Below are positions 15,053 to 21,208 of a stretch of 24,660 bases of DNA, one piece after another. The DNA lies in assembly GCA_043718065.1 (NCBI GenBank), contig JAYSWJ010000201.1, positions 1-24,660 of the forward strand, written 5' to 3'. Position 1 is the stretch's first letter; each line of letters starts with the position of its first letter. Position numbers and translations under genes: made by a program. The notes under the pieces were generated by a model. It was not told where the DNA came from. It saw only the letters and a program-made list of their open reading frames with translations, and did no database searches. This DNA is from JAAFIP01 sp043718065 (lineage in GTDB: Bacteria > Pseudomonadota > Gammaproteobacteria > Burkholderiales > Burkholderiaceae_C).

Positions 15053-15328
15053 TCAGTGGTAGCGCTGCTGTGCCACCTGCCACACTTGCAAAATTTCAAC
15101 GATATCGGCACTTACACGGTACGAGATTAAGTAATTAGGATGCACCACCAGCTCGCGCACATCGATAAAGTCAGTGCGCCTACCTAAAAACGGGTTGGCC
15201 TGCAAAAGGCTGACGCTTCTGCGAATTTGCTTGAGCAATTTTGCAGCAGCTTTGGGGTTATCTTTCGCAATGAAATCACCCACTGCATCCAGCTTGAAAT
15301 TGGCCATGCGCGTCCACACAACGCGCAT
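15053..15328 (-). CDS. RelE/ParE-family toxin
   Basis: This 91-residue protein has the RelE/ParE fold pattern: an N-terminal VVWTRMANFKLDAVGDFIA helix region, then LLKQIRRSVSLLQANPFLGRR, and the C-terminal strands RELVVHPNYLISYRVSADIVEILQVWQ, which carry the conserved Arg and Tyr. ParE members poison gyrase, while RelE members cleave mRNA; the sequence looks more ParE-like. The ATG at 15328 overlaps the antitoxin stop as TGATG, the usual coupled order with the antitoxin first. The pgeF start lies 4 nt after its stop, so pgeF may be partly co-transcribed with the toxin-antitoxin pair. Confidence 0.88.
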   Translation of the reverse strand: MRVVWTRMANFKLDAVGDFIAKDNPKAAAKLLKQIRRSVSLLQANPFLGRRTDFIDVRELVVHPNYLISYRVSADIVEILQVWQVAQQRYH

Positions 15329-15588
15329 CAAGCACCGTACTTCTTAAATACAGCGTCAACTTCTGCATCAGTGGCAAATTCGCCTCGATCAGCCGCCGCG
15401 ATAGCAAGTTTGAGGTTTTCAATCTGCGGAATACGCCAGTCTAAATAATCACTTAAGGCATTGGCGGCAATAGTTGCTTTGGACTGACCTGCTAAGGCGG
15501 CGTATTTGTCCAAGCGCTCTTTAAGCTCTGGCGAGACGCGTACATTAAATTGTTCCTTGGCACTAGCTGTGGTCGTTGAAATTGGCAT
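15328..15588 (-). CDS. Ribbon-helix-helix antitoxin (ParD/CopG-like)
   Basis: The frame extends to a GTG at 15594, but the ATG at 15588 has a GGAG site five nt upstream and gives MPISTTTASAKEQFNV and 86 residues. EQFNVRVSPELKERLDKYAALAGQSKATIAANAL is a ribbon-helix-helix DNA-binding domain (one strand, two helices). The acidic C-terminal part, LKLAIAAADRGEFATDAEVDAVFKKYG, is the typical toxin-binding tail. It should neutralise the ParE-like toxin encoded immediately downstream and repress its own operon through the palindrome at 15606-15630. Confidence 0.88.
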   Translation of the reverse strand: MPISTTTASAKEQFNVRVSPELKERLDKYAALAGQSKATIAANALSDYLDWRIPQIENLKLAIAAADRGEFATDAEVDAVFKKYGA

Positions 15589-15605
15589 TTTCACTCCAAT
15601 TATTT

Positions 15606-15630
15606 AATTGCTAGCATGGTGCTAGCAATT
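15606..15630. promoter_or_regulatory. Palindromic operator of the toxin-antitoxin operon
   Basis: AATTGCTAGCA (15606-15616), TGG, and its exact complement (15620-15630) form an 11-bp inverted repeat 17 nt upstream of the antitoxin ATG. On the minus strand TGCTA occurs three times in about 30 nt, as expected for ribbon-helix-helix repressor half-sites. A TACAAT -10-like hexamer (complement of 15637-15642) lies just upstream, so the palindrome would cover the transcription start. No good -35 is seen. Confidence 0.7.
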
Positions 15631-15692
15631 GATAGCATTGTAGCTTAGTACAGTTTTTATGTTTATGTATTGCGCAAAACGTGATGCAGACA

Positions 15693-16331
15693 TCAAGCTT
15701 CAAAATCTGGGCAGCTCGATGGCTGCGCCTTTTGAAAAGCTTCTAGCTGCATGCACGCGTCAAACGCGGCCATAGTGCGCGGCAGGCTGCTGAAGTCACA
15801 GTCAAACCGTTGGCCGTTAAAGATTTGCGGAATCAGGCAGCAGTCGGCCAGTGTGGGCGTGTTGCCGTAGCAAAATTTGCTGGTGGGTAGCTGGGCTAAT
15901 TGCTTTTCAAAGCTCACCAAGCCTTCGCGCACCCAGTGGCGGTACCAGGTGTTTTTAACCTCGTCGGTTACCTGCAGCTCTTTGGTCAAATATTTCAGCA
16001 CGCGCAGATTGTTCAGCGGATGAATCTCGCAGGCAATGCTTTGCGCTAGCGCACGCACGCGGGCGCGGCCCAGTGCGTCTGCAGGCAGCAGCGCGGGGGT
16101 GGGATGGGTTTCGTCCAAATACTCGATGATGGCCATGGATTGGCTCAATTTATCGGTTCCAGTGTCTAGCAAGGGCACTAAACCATCGGCGGCTAGCGCA
16201 GCGTATTCAGGCTGTTTATGTGCGGCTTTGGCCAAATGCACGCTAACGTAATCGTAAGGCAAGCCTTTGATCTGCAGCGCAATGCGTACGCGGAAAGATG
16301 CAGATGAGCGAAAGAAGTTGTAGAGTTTCAT
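15693..16331 (-). CDS. maiA: Maleylacetoacetate isomerase (zeta-class GST)
   Basis: This 212-residue glutathione-S-transferase fold protein has N-terminal MKLYNFFRSSASFRVRIAL with the bacterial MaiA active-site motif SSAS-RVR (9-16). It is followed by GLVPLLDTG and the glutathione-contact segment LSQSMAIIEYLDETHP. The C-terminal helical domain includes CEIHPLNNLRVLKYL and TLADCCLIPQI. The enzyme isomerises maleylacetoacetate to fumarylacetoacetate in tyrosine/phenylalanine catabolism, or maleylpyruvate in gentisate degradation. No other gene of these pathways is in the window, so the exact substrate is uncertain. The 254-nt gap before the next plus-strand gene holds nothing I can support beyond a doubtful 50-codon frame. 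Confidence 0.88.
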   Translation of the reverse strand: MKLYNFFRSSASFRVRIALQIKGLPYDYVSVHLAKAAHKQPEYAALAADGLVPLLDTGTDKLSQSMAIIEYLDETHPTPALLPADALGRARVRALAQSIACEIHPLNNLRVLKYLTKELQVTDEVKNTWYRHWVREGLVSFEKQLAQLPTSKFCYGNTPTLADCCLIPQIFNGQRFDCDFSSLPRTMAAFDACMQLEAFQKAQPSSCPDFEA

Positions 16332-16585
16332 AGGTCATAAGGATAACCCGATTGGGCCGATGCACCCAGTCGCGGTACATTCACGGGGTAACTATTCCAT
16401 GAAAAAAGAACCCAACGACCTCTTAACGCGCATGGGCCCGGTACGGGCTGCGGCATGCGGCTTGCGGCTTAGGGCTTTAAGACAACTGAGCGACTCCGCT
16501 GCCCCAGAGCTTGCCGAGAACGCAGCCAACACTTTGACAAGCTCCGCCTAAACGGGCCTAAGATTAATTTAAACCGACTATACAA

Positions 16586-18073
16586 ATGACTATTGAAGAC
16601 ACTTTGCAGCGTATGGCTGCATCCGATATCAAACAAGTACGCCTGGCATGGTGCGACCTGCACGGCGAGCTGCGCAGCAAAACACTGATGCCGCTGGCGG
16701 TAGAAGACGCACTGCGCAACGGCATGGGCATGGTGGGCACGCTGGCGCTGAAAGACACGTCAGACCGCACAGCATTCAAAGTATTCGAAAACGGCGGCAT
16801 GGGTAACATGCCAGAGTTTGCCCACGCCGCCACCATGGTGCTGCGCCATGTGCTGGGCAGCTACCAAGAGCTGCCCTGGGCCCCCGGCACCGCGTGGCTG
16901 CAAGGCCAGCTGTGCCATGCTGATGGTCGCCCGGCCAATGTTGACACACGCCACGTGCTGCAAACCGCCATCGACCAGCTAGAAGCCTTGGGCCTAGGCC
17001 TGCGCTGCGGCCTAGAGGTGGAGTTTCACATTTACAAAATTGAAAACACCCGCCCCCAACTAGACCCTGATTTAGCCGCGTGGCCCGGCTTGCCGCCCGC
17101 GGTGTCGATGCTGCACCCAGGCTATCAGCTGCTGTCAGAGCAATACACCGATATGTGCGACGCGCCGCTGCGCATTGTGCGCGACACTGCACAGGCACTG
17201 GGCTTGCCACTCACATCACTAGAAGTTGAGTTTGGCCCCTCACAATTTGAAGCCGTGTTCGAGGCCACCGACGCCATGACCGCAGCCGACAACATGGTGC
17301 TGTTTAAGAGCGCTGTGCGCCAAGCGCTGCGCCGCGCGGGCTACCACGCCACATTTATGTGCAGGCCACCGTTTGCAGGCATTACTAGCAGCGGCTGGCA
17401 CTTGCACCAGTCGCTGGTGCAACTAGATGGTGGCAGCAACGCTTTTGCGCTGCCCACGCCGAATGAAGCACAAGAAGATTGGTACAAGCGCGCCATGGCG
17501 CCACTGCGAGCCCTGCTGCCAGTTGCCAAGCCATTGGTAGCAGCCAGTTACCTCGGCGCTACGGGCTGCCACTACCTTGCGGGCTTGCTAGCCCATGCAC
17601 CGGGCGCTACCGCGCTAAGCAACCCCAGCATCAACGCTTACGCACGCTTTGCAGCCAACGCGCTGGCACCGCAGTCTATGGTGTGGGGCCACGATAACCG
17701 CGGTACCATGCTGCGGGTATTAGCGCCGCGTGACAACCGGCAAGCCACCCGCATTGAAAACCGTGTAGGCGAGCCCATGGCCAACCCCTACCTGCACCTA
17801 GCCTCGCAAATCTACGCTGGCTTGGACGGTATGGCACGCAAGCTGGCACCCGCCTTGGCTACTGAGTCGCCTTACGCTGCCAGCGCCGCGCAGCTGCCCA
17901 CCAGCTTAGCCAACGCGCTAGACGCACTGCAAAGTGACACCGCGCTGTGCACCGCTTTGGGTGCGCCTTTTGTGCACTATTACAACCAAATTAAACGCCA
18001 AGAAATTGCACGCTATAGCGCAGCACAAGACCCAGTTGACTGGCAACGCCGCGAAGTTTTTGCCCGCTTTTAA
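16586..18073 (+). CDS. Glutamine synthetase-family (GS-like) ligase
   Basis: This 495-residue protein has the GS beta-grasp region first (about 15-100: QVRLAWCDLHGELRSK), then the catalytic barrel. The metal-ligand Glu residues are in LEVEFHIYK (Glu144, Glu146) and SLEVEFGPSQFE, the His in GWHLHQSL, and the substrate/ATP-binding part in NAYARFAANALAPQ, WGHDNRG and ATRIENRVGEPMANPY. Such GS-like proteins ligate glutamate to amines (gamma-glutamyl-polyamine synthetases, aromatic-amine systems) rather than making glutamine, and the 495-residue length and divergent motifs support this. No ribosome-binding site is obvious before 16586. The ferredoxin remnant starts 17 nt after its stop, and the hydrolase follows. 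Confidence 0.88.
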   Translation: MTIEDTLQRMAASDIKQVRLAWCDLHGELRSKTLMPLAVEDALRNGMGMVGTLALKDTSDRTAFKVFENGGMGNMPEFAHAATMVLRHVLGSYQELPWAPGTAWLQGQLCHADGRPANVDTRHVLQTAIDQLEALGLGLRCGLEVEFHIYKIENTRPQLDPDLAAWPGLPPAVSMLHPGYQLLSEQYTDMCDAPLRIVRDTAQALGLPLTSLEVEFGPSQFEAVFEATDAMTAADNMVLFKSAVRQALRRAGYHATFMCRPPFAGITSSGWHLHQSLVQLDGGSNAFALPTPNEAQEDWYKRAMAPLRALLPVAKPLVAASYLGATGCHYLAGLLAHAPGATALSNPSINAYARFAANALAPQSMVWGHDNRGTMLRVLAPRDNRQATRIENRVGEPMANPYLHLASQIYAGLDGMARKLAPALATESPYAASAAQLPTSLANALDALQSDTALCTALGAPFVHYYNQIKRQEIARYSAAQDPVDWQRREVFARF

Positions 18074-18090
18074 GCCACTGCCATCACGCT

Positions 18091-18324
18091 ATGCGTAATC
18101 ACATTACTACTTATTTCATAGCTGCTCGAGCAGGTAACGCAAGAGATAGTGGCAGTTTCGACGTAAAAATAGGGCAATCAGTGATGCAAAGCGCTACGCA
18201 TGCGGGCAGTGACGCCATTGCCGCTGACTGCGGCGGCAGCCTAACCTGCGCCACCTGCCATGTCTACATCGACCCCCCATGGGCTGACCAACTTTCAGAC
18301 GATGCAGCACCTTCGCCAACTTGA
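18091..18324 (+). pseudogene. 2Fe-2S ferredoxin (adrenodoxin/putidaredoxin type), C-terminally truncated
   Basis: The 77 residues match the N-terminal two thirds of a 2Fe-2S ferredoxin: VKIGQSVMQSATHAGSDAIAADCGG, then the cluster loop C-x5-C-x2-C (DCGGSLTCATCHVYIDPPW). The usual length is about 105, and the fourth cluster cysteine (in a motif like RLSCQ) is missing because the frame ends right after QLSDDAAPSPT. The reading then passes out of frame into the start of the hydrolase at 18302, suggesting a deletion that joined the two genes. A dispersed repeat copy at 18111-18140 forms part of the N-terminus (YFIAARAGN). It probably cannot hold a cluster, hence the pseudogene call. A shortened but used protein cannot be excluded. 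Confidence 0.72.
18111..18140 (+). repeat. Dispersed ~35-bp element, copy 3 (inside the ferredoxin remnant)
   Basis: TTATTTCATAGCTGCTCGAG followed by CAGGTAACGC matches the ATAGCTGCTTGAGCAGG core with T-to-C in the centre. In the ferredoxin frame the common sequence would read GCT GCT TGA; this copy reads GCT GCT CGA, so the stop is absent. The 3' half (TTCTACGGCCTGAA) is not preserved here. Confidence 0.65.
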
Positions 18325-19054
18325 CGTTTTAGGCCAATCGCTAGAAGTATTGTCTATTGCAGGCGATGCAGCGCTGCCACCTATCGTCTTTCTGCACGAA
18401 GGCCTAGGGTCAGTGGCCATGTGGCGCAATTTTCCGGCGCAGGTGTGCGCCGCTACGGGCCGTGCGGGCCTGGTGTATTCACGCGCAGGCTACGGCCAGT
18501 CGTCGCACGCAACGCAGCCCTTGCCGCCCACCTACATGCACTACCAAGCGTGGGACGTACTACCCGACTTGCTGGCGCAGCTAGGCATTGAACGCCCTAT
18601 TTTGCTAGGCCATTCCGACGGAGCCACCATTGCCATGGCGCCGCATCTGTTTGTAGAAGACATTAGTCTGTGCAGCATTGCGGCAGCGCGTATAGCTTTT
18701 GAGACGACTGATCTACGCAGCAAGCTGACCAAATTTCACCGCGATGTGGATGGTGCGTTTTGGCAGTGGAACAATGTGTGGCTAAGCAGCGCCTTTGGCA
18801 GCTTTAACATCACTGCAGATTGCCAGCGCATCACCTGCCCGCTGCTGGCGATACAGGGTGTGGACGATGTGTATGGCACGATGGCGCAAATTGACGCTTT
18901 GGGACCAGATTTTTATATGCCAAATGATGCTTCTAGGCCGCAGAACCTGCTCAAGCAGCTATTAAAATTAGAGCGCTTTGGGCATTCACCTTACAGGGAT
19001 CAAGCTGCTAAGGTGATTGCTGCAGTGGTTGATTTTTTGAACGTTGTGCACTAA
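18302..19054 (+). CDS. Alpha/beta hydrolase
   Basis: The frame is open from 18260, but the first 14 codons overlap the ferredoxin remnant. The ATG at 18302 gives MQHLRQLDVLGQSLEV and 250 residues, fitting the family N-terminus. The oxyanion-side motif is FLHEGLGS (30-37), the nucleophile Ser105 is in LGHSDGAT, the acid is Asp188 or Asp189 in QGVDDVYG, and His228 is in FGHSPYRD. The fold is that of small soluble hydrolases, and the substrate is unknown. Residues 211-223 (SRPQNLLKQLLKL) derive from a dispersed repeat inserted a few residues before the catalytic His. It follows a GS-like gene and a ferredoxin remnant on the same strand and may share their transcript. Confidence 0.9.
   Translation: MQHLRQLDVLGQSLEVLSIAGDAALPPIVFLHEGLGSVAMWRNFPAQVCAATGRAGLVYSRAGYGQSSHATQPLPPTYMHYQAWDVLPDLLAQLGIERPILLGHSDGATIAMAPHLFVEDISLCSIAAARIAFETTDLRSKLTKFHRDVDGAFWQWNNVWLSSAFGSFNITADCQRITCPLLAIQGVDDVYGTMAQIDALGPDFYMPNDASRPQNLLKQLLKLERFGHSPYRDQAAKVIAAVVDFLNVVH
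18930..18970 (-). repeat. Dispersed ~35-bp element, copy 4 (inside the hydrolase)
   Basis: The minus strand reads TTTTAATAGCTGCTTGAGCA and continues GGTTCTGCGGCCTAGAAG. It is almost the same as copies 2 and 5 except for CTGCGG in place of CTACGG. On the gene strand that change turns a TAG in the hydrolase frame into CAG (Gln214). Confidence 0.88.
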
Positions 19055-19220
19055 TTGCGCGCTTACGACTATTGCTAGAAATAACTTTTCTTCGTTTGCT
19101 GTCAGCTGTAGTGGGATTGGTGTGAATCTTTGGGTTGTTTGTTTGGGAGTTGGTTGGTTAGTATGCTTGTGCGCCGTTTAGCTGGACTCTGTTGCTTCGC
19201 CGGAGTGTTGGTTGCTCGGT

Positions 19221-19285
19221 TCGCGTGCGCGCCGGGGAGTTGGACTCGAGCCGGGCATCTCTTTCGCGAAAAATACTCCGAAAAC
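19221..19285 (+). repeat. Dispersed ~65-bp repeat R2 (second copy of 10230-10294)
   Basis: GGACTCGAGCCGGGCATCTC at 19242-19261 is identical to 10251-10270, and the flanks (CGCGTG-GCGCCGGG before, GAAAAA-TACTC-GAAAAC after) also align. It lies downstream of the plus-strand hydrolase, as R1 lies downstream of the aldo/keto reductase. Confidence 0.75.
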
Positions 19286-19420
19286 ACGCGCGGACTGAGA
19301 CTTTAGATTCGCTAGCATTGTCAACGCGCGCCTGTCGTAGTATTTTTCATCGAGACGGACCCGACTCGTCACATTATTCTTTGCTTGGTTTTTAGCAGCC
19401 CGTGCGCCGGTGAGACGCAA

Positions 19421-19499
19421 TTGGGGTCGGAGCAAAATTTCGTTTGTGTTGGGTGTCGCGCCGGATGCAGAATTGTCCTGAATTTCGATCTGACCCCAA
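19421..19499. repeat. REP-like element bounded by TTGGGGTC inverted repeats
   Basis: TTGGGGTC at 19421-19428 and its exact complement at 19492-19499 bound a 79-bp segment. The pairing continues imperfectly inward to 16 of 19 positions. Similar TTGGGGTCAGA-type ends commonly accompany REP-associated tyrosine transposases in proteobacteria (recalled, not searched). No transposase gene is present here, so this would be a stand-alone or relic copy. Confidence 0.6.
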
Positions 19500-19544
19500 A
19501 TGCTTAAATCGATGACTACCGGTCGCGCGCCAACTTGGTCGCAA

Positions 19545-19617
19545 GTGAGATAGCGTATGCCGACCGCTTGATTTTGGGTCCCTCCAGTAGGTGGGCGGTT
19601 GGCATACGCTATCTCAC
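19545..19617. repeat. 23-bp inverted repeat around a 27-nt loop
   Basis: GTGAGATAGCGTATGCCGAC and the three bases after it (19545-19567) pair with 19595-19617 at every position except one G-T pair. The loop contains GGGTCCC. There is no T-run, so it is not an intrinsic terminator. It lies about 150 nt beyond the rsuA 3' end, next to the REP-like element. Confidence 0.8.
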
Positions 19618-19764
19618 CACCCAGAGACTTAGCTGATGCGACACGATGACCCACCAAGCCCGCCAAACGGTGATCAAGCGTGGACGTGATGAAAAATCTT
19701 ACGATGCGCGCAGTGCAAAAGTTAGCCTAACACCCAAGCCCCAAAATCAAACCAATAACGCAAA

Positions 19765-20505
19765 CTAAGCACGTATTTGCGCCAAATCTTGTGCACTCAT
19801 CCATCGCCAGCCGCCGCTGGGCACGTCGCCCAATGTCAAGCTGCCCATGCTGGCGCGGTGCAGACCTTCGACGCGGTTGCTCACTGCCGCAATCATGCGT
19901 TTAACTTGGTGGTATTTACCTTCGGTCAAGGTTAAGTCCAGTGTCAGCTCACCCGTTTGCACGCAGGCAGCAGCGCGCACGGGCTGGGGGGAATCGTCTA
20001 ACACCACGCCATCTAACAGTTTGGTAATTTGCGCATCGTCCACAGCGTGTTTGCACGTGACTTGGTACACCTTGGGCACATGGTGCTTGGGCGAGCTCAT
20101 GCGGTGGATAAACTGGCCGTCGTCGCTGAACAGCAGCAGGCCTGTAGTGTCCTGGTCTAGCCGCCCTACGGCCTGCACGCCTTGAATGGCGTTTTTATTA
20201 GGCCGCACACGCAGCGGGCTGGGCAGCAGCGTGTAGACACTGGGCCACGCACTGGGCTTGTGCGAGCATTCAAAGCCTGCGGGTTTGTGCATCAGTACAT
20301 AGGCGCGTTCGTGGTATTGCCAAGCTGTGCCTTGCACGCGATAAGGCATGCCATCTGCTATATTTTTAATAGCTGCTTGAGCAGTTTCTACGGCCTGAAA
20401 AGCATTATTTTCATCTAAAATTTCTACCAAGCGGTGTTCAATTAACCCTGCACACACGCGCCGCGTGCCGTGGCCTTGGGTAAACAACAAATCTGTAATT
20501 TGCAT
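19765..20505 (-). CDS. rsuA: 16S rRNA pseudouridine synthase RsuA
   Basis: This 246-residue protein converts a uridine of 16S rRNA (U516 in E. coli) to pseudouridine. An S4-like N-terminal domain (LLFTQGHGTRRVCAGLIEHRLVEI) precedes the catalytic domain with YVLMHKPAGFECS and the active-site Asp117 in VGRLDQDTTGLLLFSDDG. The late segment EGKYHQVKRMIAAVSNRVEGLHR is typical of the RsuA/RluB/E/F group. The start at 20505 fits the family. Residues 36-48 (FQAVETAQAAIKN) are encoded by a dispersed repeat inserted in the S4-to-catalytic linker, giving the same peptide as in pgeF. The gene lies 22 nt downstream of an unknown secreted-protein gene on the same strand. Confidence 0.92.
   Translation of the reverse strand: MQITDLLFTQGHGTRRVCAGLIEHRLVEILDENNAFQAVETAQAAIKNIADGMPYRVQGTAWQYHERAYVLMHKPAGFECSHKPSAWPSVYTLLPSPLRVRPNKNAIQGVQAVGRLDQDTTGLLLFSDDGQFIHRMSSPKHHVPKVYQVTCKHAVDDAQITKLLDGVVLDDSPQPVRAAACVQTGELTLDLTLTEGKYHQVKRMIAAVSNRVEGLHRASMGSLTLGDVPSGGWRWMSAQDLAQIRA
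20362..20400 (+). repeat. Dispersed ~35-bp element, copy 5 (inside rsuA)
   Basis: The plus strand reads TTTTTAATAGCTGCTTGAGC and continues AGTTTCTACGGCCTGAAA. It is nearly identical to copy 2 in pgeF, in the same orientation relative to its gene and in the same reading frame (FQAVETAQAAIKN). Confidence 0.9.
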
Positions 20506-20527
20506 CGGTGCTTTAGGGTTAGGTGGT

Positions 20528-21163
20528 CTAAGGTGCCTTAGTAGGGCTAGCAGAAGTGTCCGTACTTGCTGTTTTAGCAGGTACGGGGGCTACGACAGGT
20601 GCAGCTGCTGTGGGCTTAGTGGCTGTAGGCACAGGCACTGGCAAGGGTTTGGCCATCATCATCGACAGCATATCTTCGTTGCTTAATTGCCCCTGATAGC
20701 CGTCAATCACCATGTCAAACTGTAGCGTGCCATCTTTTAAGATTTGCGGCGCGGCCATAGGCCCTGGCTTGCACAGCTTGCCGCACACCAGCTTGACATC
20801 GCGCTGCACCAAACGTGCTGCAGCAATGGCTTGCGAGGCCAGCACAGCGCCTGTGTACTTATTGGCCGTAGTAACACGCACGCTGGTGGTCGTGTTGCCG
20901 TAGCTAGAGGCCATCGTTACACCGCCACTGAGTACGGATTTGAGTGTGCTGTCATTAATCGCTTGGCTGGCTGCGGTTGCGGCTGAGGCACCGCCTTTGG
21001 GTGTGCTGGAGCTTTGCTTGGCATCGGCCTTGGCGCTGGGCGCAACCTCAGAGGGTGCTTTGTTCTGCGGCACAGCGGGTAGGCCCAGCACATTGGTGTC
21101 CTGCTGCGCCAAAGCGGCTACGCAGACGCTGCACAAAAGTAGGGTGGGAAGAAATTTTTGCAT
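20528..21163 (-). CDS. Secreted protein of unknown function
   Basis: The frame extends to a TTG at 21181, but the ATG at 21163 starts a clear signal peptide (MQKFLPTLLLCSVCVAALA, cleavage before QQD), giving 211 residues. The mature part is Ala/Thr/Ser/Pro-rich at both ends. A compact middle (about 75-165) contains ASSYGNTTTSVRVTTANKYTG, two cysteines in VCGKLCKPG, and DGTLQFDMVIDGYQGQLSNEDML. It recalls pilus-biogenesis accessory or other small periplasmic proteins, but I do not recognise the family. The gene is 22 nt upstream of rsuA on the same strand, so co-transcription is likely, and it is divergent from the LigE gene. Confidence 0.78.
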   Translation of the reverse strand: MQKFLPTLLLCSVCVAALAQQDTNVLGLPAVPQNKAPSEVAPSAKADAKQSSSTPKGGASAATAASQAINDSTLKSVLSGGVTMASSYGNTTTSVRVTTANKYTGAVLASQAIAAARLVQRDVKLVCGKLCKPGPMAAPQILKDGTLQFDMVIDGYQGQLSNEDMLSMMMAKPLPVPVPTATKPTAAAPVVAPVPAKTASTDTSASPTKAP

Positions 21164-21208
21164 TGCCAGATTTTCGCTCAAATTACCATCTTCTAGCTAT
21201 GATGCAGC

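Larger units (their letters stand above)
19055..19764. other. Convergent intergenic region with several repeats, no supported gene
   Basis: This is 710 nt between the hydrolase (+) and rsuA (-). It holds repeat R2 (19221-19285), which forms the left side of a looser palindrome reaching about 19370 (GAAAAATACT at 19268-19277 against its complement near 19338-19347). It also holds the 19421-19499 and 19545-19617 inverted repeats. A 162-codon minus frame (19178-19666) runs through all of these and has no recognisable domain or ribosome-binding site, so I do not call it a gene. Confidence 0.6.

Noticed and set aside
16399..16551. Possible 50-codon gene before the GS-like gene (MKKEPNDLLTRMG)
   Set aside because: There is no convincing ribosome-binding site or known motif, and its Ala/Leu/Arg composition is what a non-coding GC-rich stretch gives; left as doubtful.
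19178..19666. 162-codon minus-strand frame in the repeat-rich intergenic region
   Set aside because: It runs straight through three repeats and inverted repeats, has no recognisable motif, and has a low-complexity composition.
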